From assembly GCA_036803245.1 (NCBI GenBank), contig DAIRUQ010000057.1, positions 1 to 17,689 on the forward strand: 17,689 bases of DNA. Direction: 5' to 3'. A model generated the notes under the pieces. It searched no databases. It was not told the DNA's origin and worked only from the letters and a program-made list of their open reading frames with translations. Source of the stretch: DAIRUQ01 sp036803245 (GTDB taxonomy: Bacteria > Chloroflexota > Anaerolineae > UBA1429). Numbering within the stretch: position 1 is the first letter of the stretch; the number at the start of each line of letters is the position of its first letter. Position numbers and translations under genes: made by a program. This document shows positions 1 to 6,758 of the stretch, piece after piece.

Positions 1-2
1 CG

Positions 3-782
3 CCGTATCCCACCTATACCGCCCTGCCGACCTATACGCCCTATCCGACCTACACGCCGTACCCAACGGTGACCGATGGGGTGGTGGCGACGTCCACGCC
101 TTGGCCCACCTATACCGCGCTGCCGACCTATACGCCCTATCCGACCTACACGCCCTATCCGACCTTTACGCCCATCGGCACCCCGACGCCAACGCCGAGT
201 CCGACCCCGACAGAGCGGCGCACGCCGTTCATGACGCCGACCCCCACGGGAGAGGCCGAGGTGTCGCGCCTGGCGATTCCGGCCGTCGAGACCGAGGCTC
301 AGGCCGAGACCACCGTTGGCGCCGGCGCGACGGTCGCGTTGAGGCCGGGGACCCTGTCGCCAGAGGCAGAGCTGAGGGCGCATATCAGCGAGCGGTACGC
401 CAGCGTCAACAACATTTCGTTGCGCTTTGAGCAAGTTGTGGTGGCGCGGCAAAGTGCGGCCGAGCCTCGGCATGTGATCCGACTGGTGCTCGAGCGGCCC
501 ACCTCAGTGCGCCGCTTCGAGGGCCTGCCTGCGGCGGTGGCTGAGCGCTACGCCAGCGAGCTGATGCGTGACGCAGCCGAGCAGCTGGGTTCGAACGTGA
601 CCCTCGTCATCCAAGAGCGCTACCATACCAGCGCACTCTCGCCATCAGAAGAGAGCGATCCGGCGGTGACGGCGGCCTATTCGGAGCTGTACGACCGCTG
701 GGTGGTGCAACGGGTGTTGCTCACAGGCGAGCAGCGCGACGGCCAGCAAGATATCGTCGTGCCGGGGCCGCGCGGTGGGTGA
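3..782 (+). CDS. Exported PTYTPY-repeat protein, 5' partial
   Basis: The reading frame is open from base 3 to the TGA at 780-782, so the gene starts before the window; the GTG at 69 is inside the repeat region and is not a convincing start. The first roughly 75 visible residues are a low-complexity region made of the hexapeptide PTYTPY and variants (PTYTAL, PTFTPI), ending in TPTPTPSPTPT. This is followed by a linker and a globular part of about 140 residues (from about base 355) with 'LRAHISERYASVNNISLRF' near its start and no motif I recognise. Thr/Pro-rich spacers of this type are common in exported and lipid-anchored proteins of Chloroflexota, so an extracytoplasmic location is inferred; the signal sequence itself is outside the window. 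It overlaps the next gene by 8 bases, which suggests translational coupling. Function unknown. Confidence 0.75.
   Translation, partial: PYPTYTALPTYTPYPTYTPYPTVTDGVVATSTPWPTYTALPTYTPYPTYTPYPTFTPIGTPTPTPSPTPTERRTPFMTPTPTGEAEVSRLAIPAVETEAQAETTVGAGATVALRPGTLSPEAELRAHISERYASVNNISLRFEQVVVARQSAAEPRHVIRLVLERPTSVRRFEGLPAAVAERYASELMRDAAEQLGSNVTLVIQERYHTSALSPSEESDPAVTAAYSELYDRWVVQRVLLTGEQRDGQQDIVVPGPRGG
9..160 (+). repeat. 96-base imperfect direct repeat encoding PTYTPY units
   Basis: Bases 9-64 recur at 105-160 with an offset of 96 bases (32 codons). The copies are nearly identical, including synonymous positions, up to 'gacctacacgcc', and then diverge slightly. Inside each copy an 18-base unit encodes the hexapeptide PTYTPY. 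The 96-base register implies a recent duplication of a whole block rather than slow selection for composition. The left edge is cut, so the copy number is unknown. Confidence 0.8.
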
Positions 783-1794
783 GCGATCGCGGCTGCGTGG
801 CGTGTGCAGGCCAGTGCTGAGGTCGATGCTGGCCTGTGCTCTGGCGTGCCTTGTGGGGCTCGCGTGGGCGCCAGCGGCTGTGGCCGACACCCAGGGCGCG
901 GGCCTCGTGATCGTGTTCGGGCCGGATGACGTGCACGAGGCCTGTATCGCCTTTTCCGAGACGATGATATCGGGTGTGTCGTTGCTCAGCCGCGCGGGTT
1001 TGGGCGCCGTTACGGTGAACGAACCTGACGGCGGGGTCTCTGTCTGTCGCATCGCCGAGGTCGGCTGCGACTTTCCGCAAGAGGCCTGCGACTGCCAATG
1101 TGGCGATCCGTGTCTGGGCTGGCACTACTGGGCCTGGGATGGCGCCGCCTGGCAGCCTTGGGAAGGCTCCCCGGCCGACCGCTCGGTGGGATCGGGCGAT
1201 GTTGACGCCTGGGTCTGGGGTTCGGCCGACGATCGCCCCCCAGCGCTCCTTGACGATGGGCCGTGCGGACCTACTTTAGAGCAGCCCGTCCAGATCAGCT
1301 CTGACGACGCCTACCCCGAACCGCCCGCGCAGCCGGTGACCATGGAGCCCTACCCGGGCGACGAGCCGAGCCCGACACAGGCGCCCCAAGCCACCCTCAC
1401 TCCGCGGGCTACTGCCACGCCCACGCCGGCGACCGCGCCGGGCACGCCAGGAGGCGCTACCGAGCCGGCCGCGACGGCAACCTCCACCGAACCGGCCGCG
1501 TCGGCCTCTGCCACCGCCACGCTAGAGCGGGTGGAGCTAGAGGTCACCGAGTCGCCCACGCCGAGCACGCTGGAGCCCTTGGTCACCCTGACGCCCGATG
1601 CCGGTGCGACGCTGGTGGTACGCGCGGCCACACGGGGCGCCGCGGCCCCGACCGCCGAACCGCGCCCGGACCCCGATGCCCCCGTTGCGACCGGACGGCT
1701 GGCCGCCGCCGCCATCGTGGCCTTGGGCCTGGTGGTGGGGGCGGTTTGGTGGCGCCATCGCACCCCACGGTCAGACGAGCCTCCCGCGTCCTAG
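775..1794 (+). CDS. Cys-rich secreted protein with C-terminal membrane anchor
   Basis: 339 residues from a GTG at 775 that overlaps the previous stop. Residues 1-37 form a signal peptide: Arg-rich n-region, hydrophobic MLACALACLVGLAW, and a likely cleavage after AVA before DTQ. An ATG at 826 is an alternative start but would remove the basic n-region. Residues 40-150 form a compact domain with Cys at 57, 91, 98, 105, 107, 109 and 113, including a CDCQC motif followed by 'CLGWHYWAWDG', and ending 'GDVDAWVWG'. This recalls a DUF4430/transcobalamin-C-terminal-like domain of Chloroflexota proteins (from memory, not searched). Residues 190-300 are a Thr/Pro/Ala linker, 308-326 a transmembrane helix, and WWRHR a positive stop-transfer tail. 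The domain is therefore displayed outside the cell on a stalk. Ligand unknown; the Cys spacing would suit disulfides or metal binding. Confidence 0.82.
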   Translation: MGERSRLRGVCRPVLRSMLACALACLVGLAWAPAAVADTQGAGLVIVFGPDDVHEACIAFSETMISGVSLLSRAGLGAVTVNEPDGGVSVCRIAEVGCDFPQEACDCQCGDPCLGWHYWAWDGAAWQPWEGSPADRSVGSGDVDAWVWGSADDRPPALLDDGPCGPTLEQPVQISSDDAYPEPPAQPVTMEPYPGDEPSPTQAPQATLTPRATATPTPATAPGTPGGATEPAATATSTEPAASASATATLERVELEVTESPTPSTLEPLVTLTPDAGATLVVRAATRGAAAPTAEPRPDPDAPVATGRLAAAAIVALGLVVGAVWWRHRTPRSDEPPAS

Positions 1795-2678
1795 AGCTGA
1801 GCCTTGTTGAGCAGCTCCCACGCCTCTGGATAGTCCCACGGGATCTCTGGATAGTCTTGCCAGAGCTTGACATCCTCTACCAGGCGATGATAGAGCTCGG
1901 GGCGGCGCTGGTGCATGGTACGCAGGTGCTTGCGGATCCAGCGAAGCCGGCGCAAGTCGATAACGGCATGGACGCAGCCGTCGCCGGGCTCGGCGCGACG
2001 AGGAAACAGCCTGGCGGGCTCGGGCTCGCCGGCGGCGATTACCACGCCCCCCATCGGCGGCGCCGCGAACCCGGTGTTGCAGCCGTCGCTGATGTTGGCG
2101 CCGACCACGCAGCCGTAGGCGTGAGCGGCCATCTGGCAGAAATAGTCCTCGATCATGCCGCCGCGCCCATTGATCCAGAGGATCACCTCCGCGCCGGCGT
2201 AGGACGCGCATCCCCATGCCTCGGGAAAGTAGCCGTCATAGCATTGCAGGATGCCCACCGGAGCGAAATCCAGGTGGAACACGGCAAACTGGTTGCCGAG
2301 GATGCCGCGCGCCTCGGCGTCTTGGCCGGCGATGGGAGGCCACCAGTGGGGTGGTGGGCCGGCGGCGGGATGCGTTTTGTAGTAGCGGCCCAGCAGGTTG
2401 CCCTGGCGGTCCACCATTAGTGCCGTGGTCGCCCAGCGCGGGCCATGGCTTTCCACCAGGCCGGCGATGGCATAGAGCCCGTACGCGGCCGCCATCTCCC
2501 GAAACGCTTCTACCCGCGGGTGTGAGATGGGGATGCGCTGCCCCAGGGTGTACTCGGGAAAGACGATCAGGTCCGCGCCGAACTCGGCGGCCTCGGCAAA
2601 GAACGGCCGCATGCGCTCGATGACCGTGTCGTGCTCCTGCTGGAGCTGAACCAGGGTGATGCGGGCGGTGGCGTGCAT
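1791..2678 (-). CDS. Carbon-nitrogen hydrolase (nitrilase superfamily)
   Basis: 295 residues, ATG at 2678 preceded by GGAGG at a good distance. The nitrilase-superfamily Glu-Lys-Cys triad is visible in order: E42 in 'FPEYTLG', K101 in 'YYKTHP', and C146 in 'ILQCYDGYFPE'. Family members hydrolyse amides, nitriles or N-carbamoyl groups through a Cys thioester. The N-terminal 'ARITLVQLQ' strand and the overall length match a single-domain amidase. No signal peptide, so cytoplasmic. It is the last gene of an operon behind two beta-helix enzymes, with only 18 bases from the previous stop. That context suggests an amide-bearing substrate linked to carbohydrate (inference). The residues 'RTMHQRRPELYHRL' near the C-terminus are usual for aliphatic-amidase-like branches. 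The exact substrate cannot be read from the sequence. Its stop codon shares CTAG with the convergent neighbour. Confidence 0.9.
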   Translation of the reverse strand: MHATARITLVQLQQEHDTVIERMRPFFAEAAEFGADLIVFPEYTLGQRIPISHPRVEAFREMAAAYGLYAIAGLVESHGPRWATTALMVDRQGNLLGRYYKTHPAAGPPPHWWPPIAGQDAEARGILGNQFAVFHLDFAPVGILQCYDGYFPEAWGCASYAGAEVILWINGRGGMIEDYFCQMAAHAYGCVVGANISDGCNTGFAAPPMGGVVIAAGEPEPARLFPRRAEPGDGCVHAVIDLRRLRWIRKHLRTMHQRRPELYHRLVEDVKLWQDYPEIPWDYPEAWELLNKAQL

Positions 2679-2696
2679 GGGTGACCTCCTGCGCGG

Positions 2697-4649
2697 CTAG
2701 CGTTCCGACATTAGGTGCGGGACGCCCGATGGCACCAATCCCCGTAGGCCCTCTACCGTGACGGTCTCGACATCGCTGGCTCCGTCGATCTCGACGATGG
2801 CGCGGATCGCGCGCGGCTCGGAGAGATCCAGCCCGTCGATGGTGATAGCCTCGCTGTTCTCGATCTTTATCCCTACCGCAGTGGCGGCGGGGATATCCTC
2901 CCGCGTTCCCGAGCTCTCCAGGCGGTTGTCACGCAAGACGATGCCGGCGGCGCTGCCCAAGTAGATTGCGTTGCGCGGCCAATCGCGGATGGTGTTCCCC
3001 TCGATGACAATGTCCCGTTGCCCTCGCCAAGCTGCCAGGCCGAAACCGAGCTTGTTGCCCTTGATCTGGATGGCGGCGGCGTCGGGTTGCAGCCCGTATG
3101 ACCCACTGAATCCCACGTGCTCGATCAGGTTGTCCCGGATGGTGATGTCGCGCGCCATGGGTCCCTCGGGCCAGTCGGGCTCGTTGGCGATCACGATGCC
3201 GTTGCCCGAAAGGTTCCGGATGGTGTTGCCCTCGATCAGGCCATCGCCCGACTTGATAAAGATGGCATAGCGGCGATGGTTCTGGAACGTGTTGTCCACG
3301 ATGGCGAACCCCTCGCCACAGGCGTCACGGTTGTAGACGTGGTCGGCGCTGCGATAGTCGGCCCCCGCGCGCATGTCGGCGATGGGGCGGTCCAGCGCCA
3401 GCAGGGTGTACCCGCCCTCTGCGCCCACGCTGACGATGGTCGCGTGCCCGCGCAGGACGCCGTCGATGGGATCCCAAATCTCGAGCAGGTCACCCGCGCG
3501 CATCTGCCCCGCGCCCGTCACGCCGATGCGCGTTTCGTCGTACACCTGTCGCACCAGGTTGGGCACGGTGTAGATGTTGATGGCGTCGTCGGACATGCCC
3601 TCAAAGTGTGAGCTCTCGATCCGCGGGCCGATGCGGGCTTGCTGGCAGTGCACGCCGTCGGCGTTGGTGCTGTTCAGGCGGTCGGTCTCGGGCGCGATCT
3701 CCACGCGCAGGCCGCGGATGGTCACGTTGTCGGCCTGCAGCAGCGTCACCGCCGAAGTGGGCGACGCATAGATGGTCACGTTCTCGATCAGCACGTCGCT
3801 GCTGCCGTGGATATCGACGGCGCCTCCGCCGCTGCGAGCCACGTACACAAAGGCGTCGCCCACCTGCACCCGCGTGAGTTGGTCGCGGTAATGGCCGGGG
3901 TCGAGATGGGCGCGGTAGAGGCCCTCCTCCTCCAGCGGCTCCCACTCGGCGATCATCAGGTGGTCGCCCACGTCCTCGCGCAGCATGGCGGTCTCACGGT
4001 GGCGGACGGTGCCAAAGCAGAGCGGCGCCCGTATAAAGACCAAAGCGCGAGGGTGCGGGTAACCGGGATCGACGGCCAGGTCAAAGGTGCCGGCCTGGGG
4101 ATCGACCGCCGTAATGGTTCCCTGGCTGTAGGGGAGTGGATCATAGTCGATGGTGAGGTCGGCGATCTCGACGTCCTGGGAGCTGTGCACCAGCAAGCCG
4201 CCAGAGCCGGGGTTCTGCATCAGCAGGCGGGCGCCATTGCCCGCGATCTGCAGCCCGTCAGCGCCGCTGACAGTGAGGTGGTAGCCTCCGTCCGAAGCGT
4301 CGATCATATAAGTGCCGGGCTCGAGCTCGACGACGCCGCCTGGCTCTGCCGAGGCCTTGGCCAGAGCAACCCGCAGCGCCTGGCTATCATCGGCGTCATC
4401 GTCGGGCACTCCGCCAAACTCGCGCGGCGATACTGCCAAATGCCCCGCTGTCGGCGAAGCGAGAGGCGTAGAAGTATCGGTGGGCGATGGCACGGCGGTG
4501 GCGGTGGCCGGTACGGCCGTCTGCGTCGCCTCGGGTCGCGAAGGGATGGCGGTTGCGGTCGGCGCTACGCAAGCGATCAGCGCGCCCATGCTGACCACCA
4601 TGAGCGCGTGCCGGCAGCGCAGTGCGTTGGATCGTCGCTTTGTGGCCAC
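2697..4649 (-). CDS. Parallel beta-helix lipoprotein, GH110-like putative glycosidase
   Basis: 650 residues from a GTG at 4649, 6 bases after the upstream stop; the ribosome site is weak (TAGG) and coupling is likely. Residues 12-27 are a lipoprotein signal with lipobox LIAC (C27), followed by a Thr/Pro/Ala linker to about 70. From 'SPREFGGVPDDDADDSQALRVAL' (74-96) the protein has the entry strand typical of pectate-lyase-3/GH28-type right-handed beta-helices, followed by many 'IEGNTIR', 'IRDNLIE' and 'IENSEAITI' rungs to the C-terminus. The central rungs hold 'NADGV' (D331) and 'FEGMSDDAIN' (D354, D355). The spacing D, +23, +24 is what I recall for the catalytic aspartates of GH110 alpha-galactosidases. 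An insertion at about 365-435 interrupts the helix. It is the only clearly exported catabolic protein here, so it may make the first cut at the cell surface. Family assignment is by motif only; GH120 or a related beta-helix family is the alternative. Confidence 0.82.
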   Translation of the reverse strand: MATKRRSNALRCRHALMVVSMGALIACVAPTATAIPSRPEATQTAVPATATAVPSPTDTSTPLASPTAGHLAVSPREFGGVPDDDADDSQALRVALAKASAEPGGVVELEPGTYMIDASDGGYHLTVSGADGLQIAGNGARLLMQNPGSGGLLVHSSQDVEIADLTIDYDPLPYSQGTITAVDPQAGTFDLAVDPGYPHPRALVFIRAPLCFGTVRHRETAMLREDVGDHLMIAEWEPLEEEGLYRAHLDPGHYRDQLTRVQVGDAFVYVARSGGGAVDIHGSSDVLIENVTIYASPTSAVTLLQADNVTIRGLRVEIAPETDRLNSTNADGVHCQQARIGPRIESSHFEGMSDDAINIYTVPNLVRQVYDETRIGVTGAGQMRAGDLLEIWDPIDGVLRGHATIVSVGAEGGYTLLALDRPIADMRAGADYRSADHVYNRDACGEGFAIVDNTFQNHRRYAIFIKSGDGLIEGNTIRNLSGNGIVIANEPDWPEGPMARDITIRDNLIEHVGFSGSYGLQPDAAAIQIKGNKLGFGLAAWRGQRDIVIEGNTIRDWPRNAIYLGSAAGIVLRDNRLESSGTREDIPAATAVGIKIENSEAITIDGLDLSEPRAIRAIVEIDGASDVETVTVEGLRGLVPSGVPHLMSER

Positions 4650-4655
4650 CGGCGC

Positions 4656-6065
4656 CTACGCTTGCCCTACTAGACGGATGTTGCGCGCGTAACGGTTCAG
4701 AATAAAGTTTGCCTGCTCCGGCGTCTGCATGAGCTCGCCCTGGATCTTGAGGTTGCGGATGGTCACGTCCTCAACCTGGTGTTCCTCATCATGCCCGATA
4801 AAGCGCGACGACGGGAACGGCTGGCCCGTGACCGTGATCCGGTCAAAGGCGATGTCATGGGTGCGACCCCGCTGGTCGTCCTTGCTCCACATGGTCTCAT
4901 AGATGATCAGCTCGATCAACCTACCCAGCTCTGACGGAGCGATGTCGTCCTCGGCGATCTTGGCATGATCGACGATGGCGTCCTCCACCCGGATGTCCTC
5001 AAAGCGCACATCGCTGATCTCGGCGCGGTCGCCGTTCTGGATGTCCATGGCGATATGGACGTGATGGATGATGTCGCAATCGTGGAACAGGATCCGCCGC
5101 ATCCGATCAACGGCCGTCTCGGCGCCCAGCTCCAGGGCGCGCCCCCAGTCGTTCCAGAGGGTGCAGCGGCGCACGATCACATCCTCCACCACCGGCAGCT
5201 CGGCCGTGGGCAGGTCGCGGTAGCGGTTGAACCCCTTGAGCACGATGCTGTCGTCAAACGAGCGCACAAAGCAATCCTCGATGACGACGTCGCGGCAGTT
5301 GACCAGATCGATGCCGTCCGAGTTGTAGCGCCATAGGCCGATCAGCTTTAGGTCGCTGATGGCCACCTGTTGGCACATTGTCGGAACCACCGCCCAGACG
5401 TGCGGATCGCGGATCACGATGCCGCGCACCTCGACGTCGGTGCAGCGGCCCAGCCATACCGTCGGCCCCATGTCATTGCGCTTGATGGTGCTGGAATCCA
5501 GGATGCCGCGCCCGAGGATCTTGACGTCATGGGCGTCCTCGGCGTGTATGGCGCCGTGGACGATGGCCCCGCCGTGAATATACACGGTCTCGCCCGACTT
5601 GACGGTGATCTGGCCGGCGTGGTGGACGCCAGGCCCAAAGTAACGCACGTTTGGATCATCAGGCCGAGGGGCGTCGGCCTCGATGGGGCTGGCGAAAAGG
5701 TGCAGGGCGTGATGCCAGCCGTTCACCTCAACGACCAGATGGCGCGCTCCCGGCAGTTGGAACCGGATGGTATCGCCCTCCACCTCTGGCACGATGCCCA
5801 GCGCGTGTGGCCGCACGGTGACCTGCTCAATGGGGCGTGCCGACTCGACCACCACCTCGGCGGGGCCGTTCAGGTCGACATAAGCAAACGCGGCCATCTC
5901 GGTCTGGTCCAGCGGGCGCTGGTACCCGGGCCAGACCTGATTGACCGGCATGGCCGAGACGCGCGCGGGATGGACAAAAACGGGTTGACCGCCGATCGAT
6001 AGCGTGTACAGGTCGGAAGGCTCGGTGCCCTCGGGAGCGGGATAGGTGACGATGGTGGTGCTCAT
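4656..6065 (-). CDS. GH28/GH49-like beta-helix glycoside hydrolase
   Basis: 469 residues, ATG at 6065 behind AAAGGAG. Residues 1-135 look like a beta-sandwich. 'RYFGPGVHHAGQITVKSGETVYIHGGAIVHG' (141-171) is the cap-to-helix junction typical of GH49 dextranase/isopullulanase and GH28-related enzymes, followed by 'ILGRGILDSS'. The active-site rungs carry 'YNSDGIDLVNC' (D250, D253) and 'RSFDDSIVLKG' (D271, D272), the NxDG...DD arrangement of GH28/GH49. The classical GH28 Gly-His-Gly rung is replaced by something like 'WGRALELGAET' (307-317), so polygalacturonase activity should not be assumed. No signal peptide, so probably cytoplasmic and acting on short oligosaccharides. First gene of the operon that continues into the beta-helix lipoprotein and the nitrilase. 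Polysaccharide substrate unknown. Confidence 0.82.
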   Translation of the reverse strand: MSTTIVTYPAPEGTEPSDLYTLSIGGQPVFVHPARVSAMPVNQVWPGYQRPLDQTEMAAFAYVDLNGPAEVVVESARPIEQVTVRPHALGIVPEVEGDTIRFQLPGARHLVVEVNGWHHALHLFASPIEADAPRPDDPNVRYFGPGVHHAGQITVKSGETVYIHGGAIVHGAIHAEDAHDVKILGRGILDSSTIKRNDMGPTVWLGRCTDVEVRGIVIRDPHVWAVVPTMCQQVAISDLKLIGLWRYNSDGIDLVNCRDVVIEDCFVRSFDDSIVLKGFNRYRDLPTAELPVVEDVIVRRCTLWNDWGRALELGAETAVDRMRRILFHDCDIIHHVHIAMDIQNGDRAEISDVRFEDIRVEDAIVDHAKIAEDDIAPSELGRLIELIIYETMWSKDDQRGRTHDIAFDRITVTGQPFPSSRFIGHDEEHQVEDVTIRNLKIQGELMQTPEQANFILNRYARNIRLVGQA

Positions 6066-6090
6066 GGTGGCTCCTTTGGCCCTGAGATGC

Positions 6091-6119
6091 TTGGGCGGTG
6101 CCCGCGCATCGGGTACACT
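6091..6119 (+). promoter_or_regulatory. Possible promoter of the flavoprotein gene
   Basis: TTGGGC (6091-6096) and TACACT (6114-6119) are separated by 17 bases and lie about 80 bases before the ATG at 6198. The -35 match is only moderate. Inferred from consensus alone. Confidence 0.3.
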
Positions 6120-6130
6120 AGCTGGGTGGT

Positions 6131-6159
6131 ATGGTAGCCGCCTTGGAGGCGCCTCGCAA
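6131..6159 (-). promoter_or_regulatory. Possible promoter of the beta-helix operon
   Basis: On the minus strand TTGCGA (6159-6154) and TACCAT (6136-6131) have a 17-base spacer, and the operon's first ATG is at 6065. Each box matches the sigma70 consensus at 4 of 6. The -35 box overlaps the dyad at 6142-6160. Confidence 0.35.
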
Positions 6160-6160
6160 G
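6142..6160. promoter_or_regulatory. Candidate operator dyad between divergent genes
   Basis: CTTGGAGGCGCCTCGCAAG contains a perfect 10-base palindrome, GAGGCGCCTC, flanked by CTTG and CAAG (one unpaired G). It overlaps the proposed -35 box of the minus-strand operon and lies downstream of the proposed plus-strand promoter, so a bound protein could affect either gene. No regulator is encoded in the window. Confidence 0.35.
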
Positions 6161-6197
6161 CGCTCTATGGTGGCCGGCAGGATGCAAGGAGGATTGG

Positions 6198-6758
6198 ATG
6201 AAGGTGCTGTTGATCTCGGGAAGCCGAAACCCAGAGGGGCAGACGGCCCGCGCCGCCCAGGCGTTGCTGGCGGGGGCCAAAAAGGCCGGCGCTGAGGTGG
6301 ATCTGCTCTATCTGCCAGAGCTGGCCATCGAGCGGTGCCGCCAATGTGAAGCCAACGGGTGGGGCGACTGCCGCGCCATCGGCGATTGCGTCATCGAGGA
6401 CGATCTGGATAGCGTGTTGGCGGCGATGCGCGGCGCCGATCTGCTGGCCTTTGCGACGCCGGTCTATTACGGCACGCTGAGCGAGAGCATCCGCGCCTGC
6501 CTGGACCGCGTGCGCCGCGTGTGCACCCACGAGGACGGCCGAGTGGGCATCCGCGGGAAGCCGGCCGTGGGCGTGTGTGTGGCTGGCGGCGGTGGCGGCG
6601 GATCGTACAGCTGCGCGGTCGACCTGGAGCGCGTGCTGACATCCATCGGCTTGGATGTCCTGGCGATCCAGCCGGCGCGCCGCCAGAACCTGGACGCGAG
6701 CTGTGAGATGCTTGAGCTCTTGGGCGCCTGGGCAGTTCGCCAGGGCAAAGAGGCCTAG
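6198..6758 (+). CDS. NAD(P)H-dependent flavoprotein oxidoreductase with Cys cluster
   Basis: 186 residues, ATG behind a strong AAGGAGG. The flavodoxin-fold FMN-binding loop is visible at the N-terminus ('MKVLLISGSRNPEGQTARAA'), with 'FATPVYYGTLSESIRACLDR' forming the second FMN-contact segment. Between them lies 'CRQCEANGWGDCRAIGDC' (C47, C50, C58, C64; C-x2-C-x7-C-x5-C), the position where iron-sulfur flavoproteins and related NADPH-dependent FMN reductases carry their cysteines. The spacing differs from the compact Isf cluster motif, so a 4Fe-4S cluster is possible but not certain. A run of six glycines ('AGGGGGGSYSC') lies in the C-terminal third, near the third flavin loop. Cytoplasmic redox enzyme; electron acceptor unknown. 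It is divergent from the beta-helix operon, and its stop shares CTAG with the SCP2 gene. Confidence 0.88.
   Translation: MKVLLISGSRNPEGQTARAAQALLAGAKKAGAEVDLLYLPELAIERCRQCEANGWGDCRAIGDCVIEDDLDSVLAAMRGADLLAFATPVYYGTLSESIRACLDRVRRVCTHEDGRVGIRGKPAVGVCVAGGGGGGSYSCAVDLERVLTSIGLDVLAIQPARRQNLDASCEMLELLGAWAVRQGKEA

Noticed and set aside
590..600. GGGTTCGAAC resembling a tRNA T-loop.
   Set aside because: It lies inside a coding frame, and no acceptor, D or anticodon arms can be folded around it.
645..1125. Two overlapping minus-strand open frames (135 and 134 codons) under the Cys-rich gene.
   Set aside because: They lie opposite two well-supported plus-strand genes, have no ribosome site, and read as Arg/Ala/His-rich low-information protein typical of antisense frames in GC-rich DNA.
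3639..4673. 344-codon plus-strand frame opposite the beta-helix lipoprotein.
   Set aside because: Composition is the complement of beta-helix repeats (VDGV, DVVG runs), with no domain signature, and the minus-strand protein has a lipobox, family motifs and operon spacing.
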